Positions 31,662 through 41,311 of a stretch of 64,000 nucleotides of DNA are shown in pieces. The position numbers and the translations under genes were made by a program. Source of the stretch: Mycobacterium sp. URHB0044 (GTDB lineage: Bacteria; Actinomycetota; Actinomycetes; Mycobacteriales; Mycobacteriaceae). The stretch covers positions 310,001 through 374,000 of the forward strand of contig NZ_JIAW01000001.1 in NCBI RefSeq assembly GCF_000620625.1, read 5' to 3'. The notes beneath the pieces are model-generated. The model did no database searches and had not been told where the DNA came from. It saw only the letters and a program-made list of their open reading frames with translations. Positions within the stretch are counted from its first letter, which is position 1; the number at the start of each line of letters is the position of its first letter.

Positions 31662-33029
31662 ATGGACTCGGTTCGCAGATCACGCCAACTCCACCCAGGG
31701 TGGTGGACAGTCCTTCTGATCGTCACCGTGGTTGCCCTGGTCATGGTCTGCTCGGCGATGTATGCCGGTTCGTTCAATTCCTATGACCGAGTCACGCTGA
31801 CGTCGGACAGATCGGGTCTGGTCATGGAGCCCGGTGCGCGGGTCAAGATGCGCGGGGTAGAGGTCGGACGGGTCGCTTCGCTGAAACGCACATCCGGACC
31901 GGTGAGCCTGACGTTGGAGCTCTTTCCCGACCAGATGGGCAGCATCCCAGCCAATGTGGTGGCCGAGATCAAGGCGACGACGGTGTTCGGCGTCAAGTAC
32001 GTGGAACTCATACCGCCGCCCGACCCCAGCCCCGAGCGGCTGAAGGCGGGCGCGGTATTGCGGTCAGCCAACGTCAGCACCGAGGTCAACACGGTATTCG
32101 AGAACTTGGTCGGGATCATCAAGCAGATCGACCCGGCCAAGCTGAATGCCACGTTGAGTGCTCTAGCCGAAGGAGTGGGGGGTCGGGGCGAGCAGATCGG
32201 ACGGGCCACCACCGACGCCAATCAAGTTCTGCTGACCCTCAATCCGCGAAGTGACACCCTTGCGCAGGACTGGCGTTCCGTCAAGGGGTTCGGTGACGCC
32301 TACGGCGCAGCGGCACAGGACATTCTGGCCATCCTCAGCTCGGCCAGCACCACCAGCACCACTGTGACGAACCAAGCAAGAGATCTGGAGGTCTTGCTGC
32401 TGAGCACCACCGGACTGGCTCAGGCGGGCAGTGACGTGCTGGCGTCGAGCAAGGACAACGTGGTGCGGGCGGTCAACACCGCGGCGCCGACAACCAATCT
32501 GCTGTTGAAGTACGACCCGGTCTACACGTGCATGCTGGTGGGCGCGAAGTGGTTCCTGGACAACGGTGGCTATGAACAGATGGGCGGCAACGGGCGCACC
32601 TGGGTCATGGATTCGGGCATCATGCTCGGCGACGACCCATACCGATATCCGGACAACCTACCGATCATCGCCGCGAAAGGTGGCCCGGGCGGCAAGCCGA
32701 GTTGCGGATCACTTCCGGACGCGACCAAGAACTTCCCTGTGCGACAACTCGTTACGAACACAGGGTGGGGCACAGGCACAGACATCCGGCCCAACCCGGG
32801 GATCGGGCATCCCTGGTGGGTCAACTTCCTACCTGTGACCCGCGGGGTGCCAGAGCCAACGAGCGTGCGCGGCGAAGGACCGCCGGCCATCGGGCCGGTG
32901 CCCTATCCGGGGGCTCCGCCGTACGGGGCCCCGCTGTACGAACCGGACGGCACGCCGCTCTACCCCGGGCTGCCGACACCACCGGCTCCCCCCGGCTCCG
33001 ACGCCGCGCCGGGAGGCGAACAGCCATGA
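31662..33029 (+). CDS. mceA: MceA, MCE family substrate-binding protein
   Basis: A 455-residue MCE protein. A single N-terminal membrane anchor (about residues 13-35) is followed by the MlaD/MCE domain (about 38-120) with SGLVMEPGARVKMRGVEVGRV, a long helical region that assembles into the periplasmic tunnel, and a Pro-rich C terminus. MceA-F form a heterohexamer that carries lipid from the cell envelope to the YrbE permease. Its stop overlaps mceB by ATGA. Confidence 0.93.
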   Translation: MDSVRRSRQLHPGWWTVLLIVTVVALVMVCSAMYAGSFNSYDRVTLTSDRSGLVMEPGARVKMRGVEVGRVASLKRTSGPVSLTLELFPDQMGSIPANVVAEIKATTVFGVKYVELIPPPDPSPERLKAGAVLRSANVSTEVNTVFENLVGIIKQIDPAKLNATLSALAEGVGGRGEQIGRATTDANQVLLTLNPRSDTLAQDWRSVKGFGDAYGAAAQDILAILSSASTTSTTVTNQARDLEVLLLSTTGLAQAGSDVLASSKDNVVRAVNTAAPTTNLLLKYDPVYTCMLVGAKWFLDNGGYEQMGGNGRTWVMDSGIMLGDDPYRYPDNLPIIAAKGGPGGKPSCGSLPDATKNFPVRQLVTNTGWGTGTDIRPNPGIGHPWWVNFLPVTRGVPEPTSVRGEGPPAIGPVPYPGAPPYGAPLYEPDGTPLYPGLPTPPAPPGSDAAPGGEQP

Positions 33030-34054
33030 AGGACAATCTGGCTGGAGCGGTAGGGCGCCTGGTGATCTTCACTCTGGTGTGCGCGTTGGGCTTCTTCGCG
33101 ATGATGCTGATCTTCGCGCAGATGCGATTTCAAGACGAAAGGACGTACCGCGCGACGTTCACAGATGTGTCGGGACTGGCCAAGGACGACTTCGTGCGGA
33201 TCGCAGGGGTGGAGGTCGGACAGGTCAAGAGTGTCTCCATCGAAGACAGTTCCGTTGTGTCGGTCGAGTTCTCCGCCGCCGACTCGGTGACCCTCACCGA
33301 GGGGACCAGAGCCGCCGTTCGGTGGGCCGATGTCTTCGGTGGCCGCTACCTGTCCTTGGAGGAGGGCGCCGGCGGGGTGAAAATGCTGAAACCCGGAGAG
33401 ACGATTCCCACCGATCGGACGCTGCCCGCCTTGGATCTCGACTCGTTGATCGGGGGGTTCCGCCCGCTCTTTCGGGCACTGGATCCTGAGCAGGTCAATG
33501 CGCTGAGCGGGCAACTGATTGCGGCTTTCCAGGGCCAGGGTACGACGGTGAACTCGTTTCTCGCCCAAACAGCGGCTGTGACAAGCACACTGGCTGATCG
33601 TGACGAGTTGATCGGGCAGGTCATCAGCAATCTGGATGTCGTACTGGGATCGCTGGGCGATCAAACCACTCAGTTGGACAAAGCCGTCACATCGCTGTCG
33701 GAGCTAGTACAAGGGCTCGCCGACCGCAAGACCGACATCAGTGATTCGGTGGCCCATACCAACGCCGCCGCGGGCACGGTCGCCGACCTGCTACAGCAGG
33801 CCCGTCCGCCGGCCCAGAAGGTCGTCGCCGAAACCGACCGGGCCGCGGGGATCGTGGTGGCCGATCACGAGTACTTCGACGACCTGCTCAACACACTGCC
33901 CGACGCCTACCAAATCCTCGGAAGGCAGGCGATATACGGCGACTTCCTCGGCTTCTATCTCTGCGATCTGGTGTTCAAGTTCAACGGAAAGGGCGGCCAG
34001 CCGGTGTACACCAAAATAGCCGGACAGACCTCAGGTCGGTGTGCGCCGCGATGA
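33026..34054 (+). CDS. mceB: MceB, MCE family protein
   Basis: A 342-residue MCE protein with the N-terminal anchor at about residues 10-30 and the MCE domain at about 35-115 (VSGLAKDDFVRIAGVEVGQVK, WADVFGGRYLSLEEG). The helical region follows, ending CDLVFKFNGKGGQP, which is typical of MceB. The ATG at 33026 overlaps the mceA stop. The frame is open upstream over mceA, but there is no ribosome site there. Confidence 0.93.
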   Translation: MKDNLAGAVGRLVIFTLVCALGFFAMMLIFAQMRFQDERTYRATFTDVSGLAKDDFVRIAGVEVGQVKSVSIEDSSVVSVEFSAADSVTLTEGTRAAVRWADVFGGRYLSLEEGAGGVKMLKPGETIPTDRTLPALDLDSLIGGFRPLFRALDPEQVNALSGQLIAAFQGQGTTVNSFLAQTAAVTSTLADRDELIGQVISNLDVVLGSLGDQTTQLDKAVTSLSELVQGLADRKTDISDSVAHTNAAAGTVADLLQQARPPAQKVVAETDRAAGIVVADHEYFDDLLNTLPDAYQILGRQAIYGDFLGFYLCDLVFKFNGKGGQPVYTKIAGQTSGRCAPR

Positions 34055-35346
34055 AGCCGTTCGCCGAGCGCAGTCGCGTGATCATCGGTGTCGCCGGCGT
34101 GGCCGTCACCGCCGCAACGGTGGCCGCGGCGTTGCAGTACGACAAGCTGCCACTCCTCAACCCCGACAGCGAGTACTCGGCGTACTTCGCCGAGGCCGGT
34201 GGCCTGCAAACCGGCGCAGCAGTGCTGGTGTCGGGGTTTCGGGTGGGCGACGTCGCCTCGATCGACCTGGACGGGTCGCGGGTGCTGGTGACGTTCAAGG
34301 TGGACAAGGACGTTCGCCTCGGCGACCGGACTGAAGCGGCCATCAAGACCAAGAGCGTGCTCGGAGCCAAGATCCTCAGCATCACCTCTCGTGGCGATGG
34401 GACACTGACCGGGCCCATTCCAGTCGAGCGAAGCACGCCGGCCTATGAGCTTCCCGACGCACTTGGCGATCTTTCGACCACGGTCGAGGGCCTCAACACC
34501 AACCAGGTGTCGGACTCGCTGGCCACGCTGGCTCAAACGTTCCAAGACACCCCGCCGGACCTGAAGGTCGCGGTCGACGGAGTGGCGCGCCTGTCGGAAA
34601 CCCTCGACAAGCGCGACGCCGAGCTCCGCTCGTTGCTCGCCAACGCCAACAAGGCGACCACCGTATTGGCAGGACGCGCCGATCAGGTGGTCGGCCTGAT
34701 CAAGAACACCGACGCGCTGCTTGCCCAACTTCGAACGCAGAGTGGCGCGTTGGACGAGCTCGCTCACAGCATCTCGGCGTTGGCGACGCAGCTGTCGGGT
34801 TTCATCGCCGACAACCGCACGACCCTGCGGCCGGCCCTTGACAAACTCAACGGCGTGCTGACGATCGTGGACGGTCGGAAGGAGCAAGTTCAGAAGGCGC
34901 TCAAACTTCTTGGCAACTACGTGTTGCACATCGGTGAGACGACGGCTTCGGGACCGTTCATCAAGTCCTACATCACCAACCTGTTGCCTGGGCAGTTCGT
35001 GCAGCCCTTCGTCGACGCGGCGTTCTCCGACCTCGGGTTGGACCCCAACGTGCTGCCACCATCACAGTTGACCGACCCGCCCACCGGCCAGCCCGGCATC
35101 CCTGCTCTGCCGGTGCCGTACCCACGCACCGGGCAGGGCGGTGAACCGCACCTGACGTTGCCCGACGCCATCACCGGTAACCCCGGCGACCCCCGCTACC
35201 CGTACCGCGAACCCCTTCCGGCACCGCCGCCCGGTGACCCGCCGCCGGGACCTCCTGCGGATTCGGCTGCCCCCGAACCCATCCCGACGCCTACCGTCGT
35301 ACCCGCACCCGGCGAAGTGCCACCGATCGGGGAGCAGGCGCCGTGA
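34051..35346 (+). CDS. mceC: MceC, MCE family protein
   Basis: A 431-residue MCE protein starting at the ATG that overlaps the mceB stop (ATGA at 34051). It has the anchor at about 12-30, the MCE domain with AGGLQTGAAVLVSGFRVGDVASIDL and TKSVLGAKILSI, the helical needle region, and a long Pro-rich C-terminal tail of about 90 residues. An upstream in-frame ATG at 34039 lacks the overlap and is less likely. Confidence 0.93.
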   Translation: MKPFAERSRVIIGVAGVAVTAATVAAALQYDKLPLLNPDSEYSAYFAEAGGLQTGAAVLVSGFRVGDVASIDLDGSRVLVTFKVDKDVRLGDRTEAAIKTKSVLGAKILSITSRGDGTLTGPIPVERSTPAYELPDALGDLSTTVEGLNTNQVSDSLATLAQTFQDTPPDLKVAVDGVARLSETLDKRDAELRSLLANANKATTVLAGRADQVVGLIKNTDALLAQLRTQSGALDELAHSISALATQLSGFIADNRTTLRPALDKLNGVLTIVDGRKEQVQKALKLLGNYVLHIGETTASGPFIKSYITNLLPGQFVQPFVDAAFSDLGLDPNVLPPSQLTDPPTGQPGIPALPVPYPRTGQGGEPHLTLPDAITGNPGDPRYPYREPLPAPPPGDPPPGPPADSAAPEPIPTPTVVPAPGEVPPIGEQAP

Positions 35347-36578
35347 ACCGCACGACCAGGATCGGGGTGGTCATCGCCCTGGTAGTGCTGCTGACCGGTG
35401 GCATCGCGGTGGTCTCCCGATCGCTGTGGAACTCGGTGGGCAAGACACACATGGTGGCCTACTTCGACAACAGCAACGGCATCTTCCCCGGCGACGAGGT
35501 GCGGATCCTCGGGGTGCGAGTCGGTGCGATCGACGGCATCGAACCCCAGCCCACACGCGCCAAGGTCACGTTCTGGGTCAACGACAAGTACAAGGTGCCT
35601 GCGGACGCCGAGGCGGTGATCCTGGCCCCACAACTGGTGACCGCGCGCGCCATCCAACTCACCCCCGTCTACACCGGCGGCGCGGTCATGGCGGAAGGGT
35701 CGGTAATCCCCGAGGACCGAACGGCCGTACCGGTCGAGTGGGATGAGCTGCGCGTCCAGTTGGAGAAGCTCACCAAGATGCTGCAGCCCACCACACCGGG
35801 CGGGGACAGCACGTTGGGGGCGTTGATCAACACCTCGGCGGACAACCTGCGCGGAAGGGGCGCCAGCATTCGCGACACCGTCATCAAGATGTCGCAGGCG
35901 TTTTCGGTGTTGGGCGACCACAACGACGACCTGTTCTCCTCGGTGAGGAACGTGTCCACCCTGGTGTCGGCGCTGCAGTCCAGCAGCGACCTGATGGCAC
36001 AGTTGAACCGCAACTTGGCGTCGGTAAGTGGGCTGCTGGCCAATGACCCCCACGAGGTTGGCCAGGCGCTGGATGATCTGAACTCCGCGGTCGGTGACGT
36101 GAAGACGTTCGTGGCCGACAATCGAGAGACACTCGGCGTGACGTCCGACAAGCTGACCTCGGTATCGCAGGTGCTCGTCGACAGGCTCGATGACGTCAAG
36201 CAGGTCCTGCACCTGGCCCCGGGATCGCTGCAAGGTCTGTCCAACATCTACCAGCCCGCGCAGGCGTCGCTGAGCACCATGCCGGTGATCAACAACTTCG
36301 CCAACCCGCTCGAATTCCTTTGCGGGGCAGTGCAGGCAGCATCACGACTGGGTGCAGAGCAGTCGTCGAAGCTGTGCGTACAGTACCTGGCGCCCATCGT
36401 CAAGAACCGCCAGATGAACTTTCCGCCGGTCGGACTCAACCTCTTCGTCGGTGCTCAGGCCAGGCCCAACGAGATCACGTACAGCGAGGACTGGATGCGA
36501 CCGGACTACGTACCGCCGGCAACCGATCCCGCCAATGGCCTGCCGGGTCTCATGGTGCCCGTGGGGACGGGTCCGTGA
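35343..36578 (+). CDS. mceD: MceD, MCE family protein
   Basis: A 411-residue MCE protein with a GTG start overlapping the mceC stop (GTGA). The anchor is at about 5-25; the MCE domain shows NSNGIFPGDEVRILGVRVGAIDGIE and is followed by the helical region. The C terminus contains CGAVQAASRLGAEQSSKLCVQYLAP and DYVPP, as in other MceD proteins. It is coupled to mceE by GTGA. Confidence 0.93.
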   Translation: MNRTTRIGVVIALVVLLTGGIAVVSRSLWNSVGKTHMVAYFDNSNGIFPGDEVRILGVRVGAIDGIEPQPTRAKVTFWVNDKYKVPADAEAVILAPQLVTARAIQLTPVYTGGAVMAEGSVIPEDRTAVPVEWDELRVQLEKLTKMLQPTTPGGDSTLGALINTSADNLRGRGASIRDTVIKMSQAFSVLGDHNDDLFSSVRNVSTLVSALQSSSDLMAQLNRNLASVSGLLANDPHEVGQALDDLNSAVGDVKTFVADNRETLGVTSDKLTSVSQVLVDRLDDVKQVLHLAPGSLQGLSNIYQPAQASLSTMPVINNFANPLEFLCGAVQAASRLGAEQSSKLCVQYLAPIVKNRQMNFPPVGLNLFVGAQARPNEITYSEDWMRPDYVPPATDPANGLPGLMVPVGTGP

Positions 36579-37708
36579 AGCGTCGTCGTATGAGCCTTGC
36601 TGCCCTGGTCATGCTGGCGTTGGCGGCGGTGTCGTCCGGTTGCGAGTGGCGCGGTCTGAACTCGCTGGCGATGCCCGGTACGGAGGGCAGTGGGGCGGGC
36701 TCGTTTCAGGTCAAGGCGCAGCTACCGGATGTGTCTACTCTGCAAGAGAATTCGCGGGTCAGGGTCGGCGACGTGAATGTGGGCACCGTGAGCAAGATCG
36801 AACACGAGGGGTGGCACGCGCTGATCACGATGACCGTCAACGGCGATGTGCAACTGCCGGCCAACGCCGTCGCCACGGTGGGCCAGACCAGTCTGCTCGG
36901 CTCCACGCACGTCGAACTCGCCCCGCCGAGCGACGTTGCACCGGAAGGCAACCTGCACGCCGGATCGCTGATCCCGCTGGCGTCCGGCGGCGCCTACCCG
37001 AACACCGAGCAGACCCTCGGCGCCCTGTCGCTCTTGCTGAACGGGGGCGGGTTGGGCCAAGTGCAGGAAATCACCACGGCTTTCAACACCGCGTTCGCCG
37101 GGCGCGAGGCCGACTTGCGCAGCGTGATCGGCCAGGTCGACGAGTTCATCGGGCACCTCAATGCGCAGACAGCCGAGATCATCGCTGCCAGCGAGAGCGT
37201 GAACGGCCTTGTCGGTCAGTTCGCCGCCGACAAGCCGGTGCTGGACAACGCGTTGCGCACGATTCCGGACGCATTGGACGTGCTTTCCGAGCAACGCACC
37301 CACCTGATCGACGCACTTGACGCGTTCGGACGATTCAGCGCGCTGACCGCCGACATGGTCGATCAGTCGAAGGAGAACTTGGTGACCGAGCTCAAAGATC
37401 TTGGCCCAGTTTTGAAATCGCTCGCAGATGCCGGCCCGGCATTGACACGTTCGCTGAGCTTGCTGCCCACCTTCCCGTGGCCGAAGGAGACGCTGGCCAA
37501 CTGGATGCGCGGTGATTACGCCAATCTGACAATGGTCGTGGATCTCACGCTGAGCCGCATCGACTCCTCCTTGTTCACCGGGACCAGGTTCGAAGGCGAT
37601 CTCACCAAGCTCGAACTGCAGTGGGGGCGCACGATCGGCCAAACCCCCAGCCCGTACACCGCAGGCAATCCGCTGATCATCCCGTACCACCTCGACCAGG
37701 GACCCTAG
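36575..37708 (+). CDS. mceE: MceE, lipoprotein of the Mce system
   Basis: A 377-residue MCE protein with a lipoprotein signal: MKRRR, a hydrophobic stretch and VSSGC with Cys23 as the likely acylated residue. The -3 position is Ser, a little unlike the classic lipobox. The MCE domain follows with RVRVGDVNVGTVSKIE and QTSLLGSTHVELAPP, then the helical region. MceE is the lipoprotein member in mycobacterial mce operons. The GTG start overlaps the mceD stop. The stop TAG lies 2 bp before mceF. Confidence 0.93.
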   Translation: MKRRRMSLAALVMLALAAVSSGCEWRGLNSLAMPGTEGSGAGSFQVKAQLPDVSTLQENSRVRVGDVNVGTVSKIEHEGWHALITMTVNGDVQLPANAVATVGQTSLLGSTHVELAPPSDVAPEGNLHAGSLIPLASGGAYPNTEQTLGALSLLLNGGGLGQVQEITTAFNTAFAGREADLRSVIGQVDEFIGHLNAQTAEIIAASESVNGLVGQFAADKPVLDNALRTIPDALDVLSEQRTHLIDALDAFGRFSALTADMVDQSKENLVTELKDLGPVLKSLADAGPALTRSLSLLPTFPWPKETLANWMRGDYANLTMVVDLTLSRIDSSLFTGTRFEGDLTKLELQWGRTIGQTPSPYTAGNPLIIPYHLDQGP

Positions 37709-37710
37709 CC

Positions 37711-39156
37711 ATGCACCTCGACAGGCGGATCAGGACCCAGCTGGTGGTTTATGCGGTGGTCACCCTGGTGGCGGGTGTGGTGCTGGGGATCGGGTACATC
37801 CGGCTCCCGGAGATGTTCGGCGTCGGCCGGTACAGCGTGACGGTCGAGCTACCACGCGCATCCGGGCTGTACTCCGGCGCAAACGTCACCTACCGCGGTA
37901 CCGAGGTCGGGCGGATCGCCGAGGTAAAGCTGACCGACACCGGGGTCGACGCGGTGTTGTCGCTGCGCTCGGACGTCGCGATCCCGTCGGACCTCGACGC
38001 ACGAGTGCACAGCGTGTCATCGCTCGGCGAGCAGTACATGGCGCTCTTGCCCCGCAACGGCACGTCGGCGGCCTTGAAGAGCGGTGACGTCATACCGGTC
38101 GGTCGAGCGTGGGTGCCGCCGGACATCAATGGTGTCGTGGAATCTCTCAACTCGGGATTGCGGGTCATTCCTCGGGACAACCTCAAGACGGTGGTCGACG
38201 AAAGTTACACTGCCGTCGGTGGTTTGGGACCGGAGCTCGCACGCTTCGTACAGGGGTCCACGGTGGTGGTCAGCAACGCCCGCAAGAATCTCGATGCGAT
38301 CACCGCGTTGATCGATCAATCCGCACCAGTGCTGGATTCTCAAGCCGATACAGCCGGCGCGATCTCGGCGTGGTCTGCGCATCTGGCGACCGTCACCGAT
38401 CAACTGCGTGCCCACGACGACGCGGTGGCCGATGTCCTGACGAAGGGTGGACCGGCGACCGACGAAGCTCGACGACTGTTCGACAGGTTGCGACCCACCC
38501 TGCCGATCCTGATGGCCAATCTCGTAAGTCTTGGCGACGTCGCGGTCGCATACCAGCCCAACATCGAACAGATCCTCGTCCTCTTTCCGCAAGCGACTTC
38601 GGAGTTGCAGGGCGCCTCTCTCTCCAGTCACGGCACCACGCAGGACTACAAGGGCACCCACATGAATTTCAACCTCAACGTGAACCTGCCGCCGCCATGC
38701 ACCACCGGGTATCTGCCTGCCCAACAACGCCGTCCGGCCGCTCCGCAGGACTACCCCGATGCTCCAGGTGGTGACGTGTACTGCCGGGTCCCACAGGACT
38801 CCGACCTGCAGGCCGTCCGCGGGGCGCGCAATACCCCGTGTGCGACAGTGCCGGGTAAACGCGCTCCGACGGTCAAGATGTGCGAAAGCGGCGAGCCGTA
38901 CGTCCCGCTCAACGACGGCACCAACTGGAAGGGCGATCCGAACGCCACATTGTCGGGGCAGGAGATCCCTGAACTGCCGCCCGAGTCGCCGCCCCCGCCG
39001 GCGGCTGCCGTCGTGCCACCCCCGCTGGCGGTGGCCGAATACGACCCCGCCACCGGGTCCTACATTGGGCCGGACGGAAAGGTTTATGCGCAGGCAAATC
39101 TGGCGCAGAACCCGGCAGACCAAACGTGGCAGAGCATGCTGATCCCGCCGAACTAG
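37711..39156 (+). CDS. mceF: MceF, MCE family protein
   Basis: A 481-residue MCE protein, the last of the six. It has the anchor at about 8-30, the MCE domain (RASGLYSGANVTYRGTEVGRIAEV, VSSLGEQYMALLP), the helical region and a C-terminal part rich in Pro with several Cys. No mce-associated (Mas) gene follows; an enoyl-CoA hydratase gene starts 10 bp later and is probably in the same transcript. Confidence 0.93.
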   Translation: MHLDRRIRTQLVVYAVVTLVAGVVLGIGYIRLPEMFGVGRYSVTVELPRASGLYSGANVTYRGTEVGRIAEVKLTDTGVDAVLSLRSDVAIPSDLDARVHSVSSLGEQYMALLPRNGTSAALKSGDVIPVGRAWVPPDINGVVESLNSGLRVIPRDNLKTVVDESYTAVGGLGPELARFVQGSTVVVSNARKNLDAITALIDQSAPVLDSQADTAGAISAWSAHLATVTDQLRAHDDAVADVLTKGGPATDEARRLFDRLRPTLPILMANLVSLGDVAVAYQPNIEQILVLFPQATSELQGASLSSHGTTQDYKGTHMNFNLNVNLPPPCTTGYLPAQQRRPAAPQDYPDAPGGDVYCRVPQDSDLQAVRGARNTPCATVPGKRAPTVKMCESGEPYVPLNDGTNWKGDPNATLSGQEIPELPPESPPPPAAAVVPPPLAVAEYDPATGSYIGPDGKVYAQANLAQNPADQTWQSMLIPPN

Positions 39157-39166
39157 GAGAACGACG

Positions 39167-40000
39167 ATGTCTGGAACACGCGACGGATCGACGACGGCAC
39201 CGACCAGCGATGAGTTACGTTCGGCGGGGTTGGCCTTCTCAGTAGATGGGCCAGTCGCCGAGATCGTGCTCTGTGCGCCCGAACGCCGTAATACTCAGAC
39301 CCCCGCGATGTGGCGCGCGCTGGCCGCTCTCGGGCGGTCGATGCCCGATGAAGTCCGCATCGTCGTCGTTCGCGCCGAAGGACCGTCCTTCTCGGCCGGA
39401 CTGGATCGGTCCATGCTCAGTGATGGCGTCGAAGTGGAAACCGTTCGCGGACTTCTCGATAGCACGGACCTCGCCGCCGCCCGCCTGATCGGGGAGTACC
39501 AGCAGGGATTCACGTTCCTGCGAGACCCGAACTTCGTCTCCATCGCCGCGGTGCAGGGGCACGCCGTCGGGGGCGGTTTCCAGCTCGCCCTCGCCTGTGA
39601 CATCAGGGTCGTGGCCGACGATGTCACCTTCTGTATGAAGGAGCCTGCGCTCGGCCTCGTCCCCGACCTCACCGGACTCCGCCCCTTGGTGAGACAAGTA
39701 GGGTATGCGCGCGCGCTCGAACTCTGTGTTCGCGCGCGCAACATCGACGCAACTGAAGCCGTCACGCTGGGTATTGCGCAGAGCGGGGTGCCGGTCGGAG
39801 AACTCACCAGCGAGGTCGATGCTTTGGTTCGTTCCGTGCTGCAGTCCGATACGGACGCCGTTCGAGAAACCAAGCGGCTCTTGCAGTCAGCCGAGAACTT
39901 GGATCTCGAGCAGCAGCGCACATTGGAAAGCGCGGCGCAAGTACGCAGACTCCGTGCACTGGCTGCTGGACAGGCAGATTCCGACAAGCCACGGTTCTAA
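39167..40000 (+). CDS. Enoyl-CoA hydratase family protein at the end of the mce unit
   Basis: A 277-residue crotonase-fold protein. AVQGHAVGGGFQLALACDIR forms the oxyanion hole, but Gln replaces the first catalytic Glu of hydratases (GGGFQL instead of GGGCEL). The second acidic position is in the PDLTGL region. Such members often act as isomerases or hydrolases instead of hydratases. AGGAGAAC precedes the ATG, and the gap to mceF is only 10 bp, so it is probably co-transcribed and may act on the imported lipid after CoA activation. Confidence 0.86.
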   Translation: MSGTRDGSTTAPTSDELRSAGLAFSVDGPVAEIVLCAPERRNTQTPAMWRALAALGRSMPDEVRIVVVRAEGPSFSAGLDRSMLSDGVEVETVRGLLDSTDLAAARLIGEYQQGFTFLRDPNFVSIAAVQGHAVGGGFQLALACDIRVVADDVTFCMKEPALGLVPDLTGLRPLVRQVGYARALELCVRARNIDATEAVTLGIAQSGVPVGELTSEVDALVRSVLQSDTDAVRETKRLLQSAENLDLEQQRTLESAAQVRRLRALAAGQADSDKPRF

Positions 40001-40215
40001 CGGGTGGTGGATGGTTGACAGCGCGATAGAGGTGCAACTGCCTTAGCGCGCTAACCCTGGTCGCAGGACCGAATGGTTGGCACCCTAATCCCATCGAGCG
40101 TCACCTTCGTCCTAGGGCAGCGGTTGTCTCATTGCCTACCGTCGAATGTGTTCAGTCACATGAGAGTCGACGACGGCTGCTCGTCAGTTGTCGCGGCGCT
40201 GAAAGGGAAAAGTAC

Positions 40216-40587
40216 ATGGGTGATCGTTCGCAAGAGAAGAAATTCTTCGCGCTGAACATGTTCGATGTGGTCGACGTGGAGAAGTATCTCGCGTATTTCA
40301 GCCGTTTGCCCTCAGCGGCTCCGCCATATGGTGGTCGAATGGTGGCGTTTGGCCGTTTCCGAGACAACGTGGCCGGTGACCTTGCGCCACGGCAGGTTCT
40401 GTTTCTCGTCGAATGGGAGTCCGAAGAGGCGTTCAACAGCTTCCGGGATGACCCGGACTTGGCCGATTTGCATCCGCTGCGGGAGAGTGGGACGGCCTCC
40501 TACATCTGGCAGACGTTCGATGGTCTCGATATGACTGACCCTGCCGCCGCTGCGATCGACGATGTACTTGCGGTGCTCAAGCCTTGA
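40216..40587 (+). CDS. DUF1330-like small protein
   Basis: A 123-residue protein with the ferredoxin-like dimeric alpha/beta-barrel pattern of the DUF1330 family: FALNMFDVVDVEKYLAYFSRLPS, GGRMVAFGRFRDN, QVLFLVEWESEEAFNSFRDDPDLADLHPLRES. The ATG at 40216 follows AAAGGGAAAAG; in-frame sequence upstream has no family resemblance. It lies 215 bp after the Ech gene and may be a separate unit. The role is unknown; the family is mostly uncharacterised. Confidence 0.72.
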   Translation: MGDRSQEKKFFALNMFDVVDVEKYLAYFSRLPSAAPPYGGRMVAFGRFRDNVAGDLAPRQVLFLVEWESEEAFNSFRDDPDLADLHPLRESGTASYIWQTFDGLDMTDPAAAAIDDVLAVLKP

Positions 40588-40691
40588 CTCTCGTCCACAT
40601 GGGCTCTTGATCGAGACCTGTTCACCCAATCCATAAAAGCCATCGAAAGCGTTCCCGGGTCGCTTGCCGGCCCCGACGATCAGTGTCCGCA

Positions 40692-41234
40692 TCAGACGGG
40701 TAGAGGGAACGAGGCGTCGACCCCGAGGAACTGCAGCAGCGCCGCCACCTTGTCATCGAGTCCGACGCCGACCCGGGTCACCTCGTCGATGCCGAGACTC
40801 CCGAACGCCGTGCTGGGCTGATCGAGACTGAAGACCGCGTCGCCCTGGGCGTCGCTGAAGATCAGCACTCGCAGCGGGGCGTACAGCAGGGCGCGTGGGT
40901 CATGGCGGAACATGCTCTCGGCGATGACATGGTTGCCCAGCAGGTACTCGACCACCTTGGTGGTATGGCCGGCCAACGCCATCATCGCGGTCGCCTCGAT
41001 GGTCGCGTATCGGATCAGCTGGTGCGGGGCCATCCGATCGACCGCCGACTGGACATCTGCCCAGGAGCCGCCGGTCTCGATGAGCTGCTGGAAGAACTGC
41101 GCGTCGAACGCCGGGGCGGCGTGCTCGAACCGTGATGTGAAGTCGTCGAACGGCACTCCGGTGGAGACGTCGATCCGGTTCATGACGTGTGACGCTGTGT
41201 GTACTTCCGAACTGCTCACGCCGGCCTCCGCCAT
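40692..41234 (-). CDS. DUF302 family protein
   Basis: A 180-residue protein with a C-terminal DUF302 domain at about residues 98-170 (LLGNHVIAESMFRHDPRALLYAPLRVLIF, FSLDQPST, VGLDDKVAALLQFLG) and an N-terminal helical part that begins EVHTASHVMNRIDVSTGVPFDDFTSRFE. The function is unknown. It is divergent from the HxlR gene, with two GTTCGTT-N3-GAAC dyads between them, so it is very likely the HxlR target. A truncated relative lies at 23966-24217. Confidence 0.8.
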   Translation of the reverse strand: MAEAGVSSSEVHTASHVMNRIDVSTGVPFDDFTSRFEHAAPAFDAQFFQQLIETGGSWADVQSAVDRMAPHQLIRYATIEATAMMALAGHTTKVVEYLLGNHVIAESMFRHDPRALLYAPLRVLIFSDAQGDAVFSLDQPSTAFGSLGIDEVTRVGVGLDDKVAALLQFLGVDASFPLPV

Positions 41235-41240
41235 TATTTG

Positions 41241-41290
41241 GTTCGTTCAATGAACTGCAGCAACTTCACCGTAGAGTTCGTTGACCGAAC
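41241..41290. promoter_or_regulatory. Twin dyads between DUF302 and HxlR genes
   Basis: GTTCGTTCAATGAAC (41241-41255) and GTTCGTTGACCGAAC (41276-41290) share GTTC-N7-GAAC and lie 35 bp apart. They sit in the divergent promoter gap and are the natural sites for the HxlR regulator. Confidence 0.7.
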
Positions 41291-41311
41291 CTGCAAGTGT
41301 CAGAATGGGGC

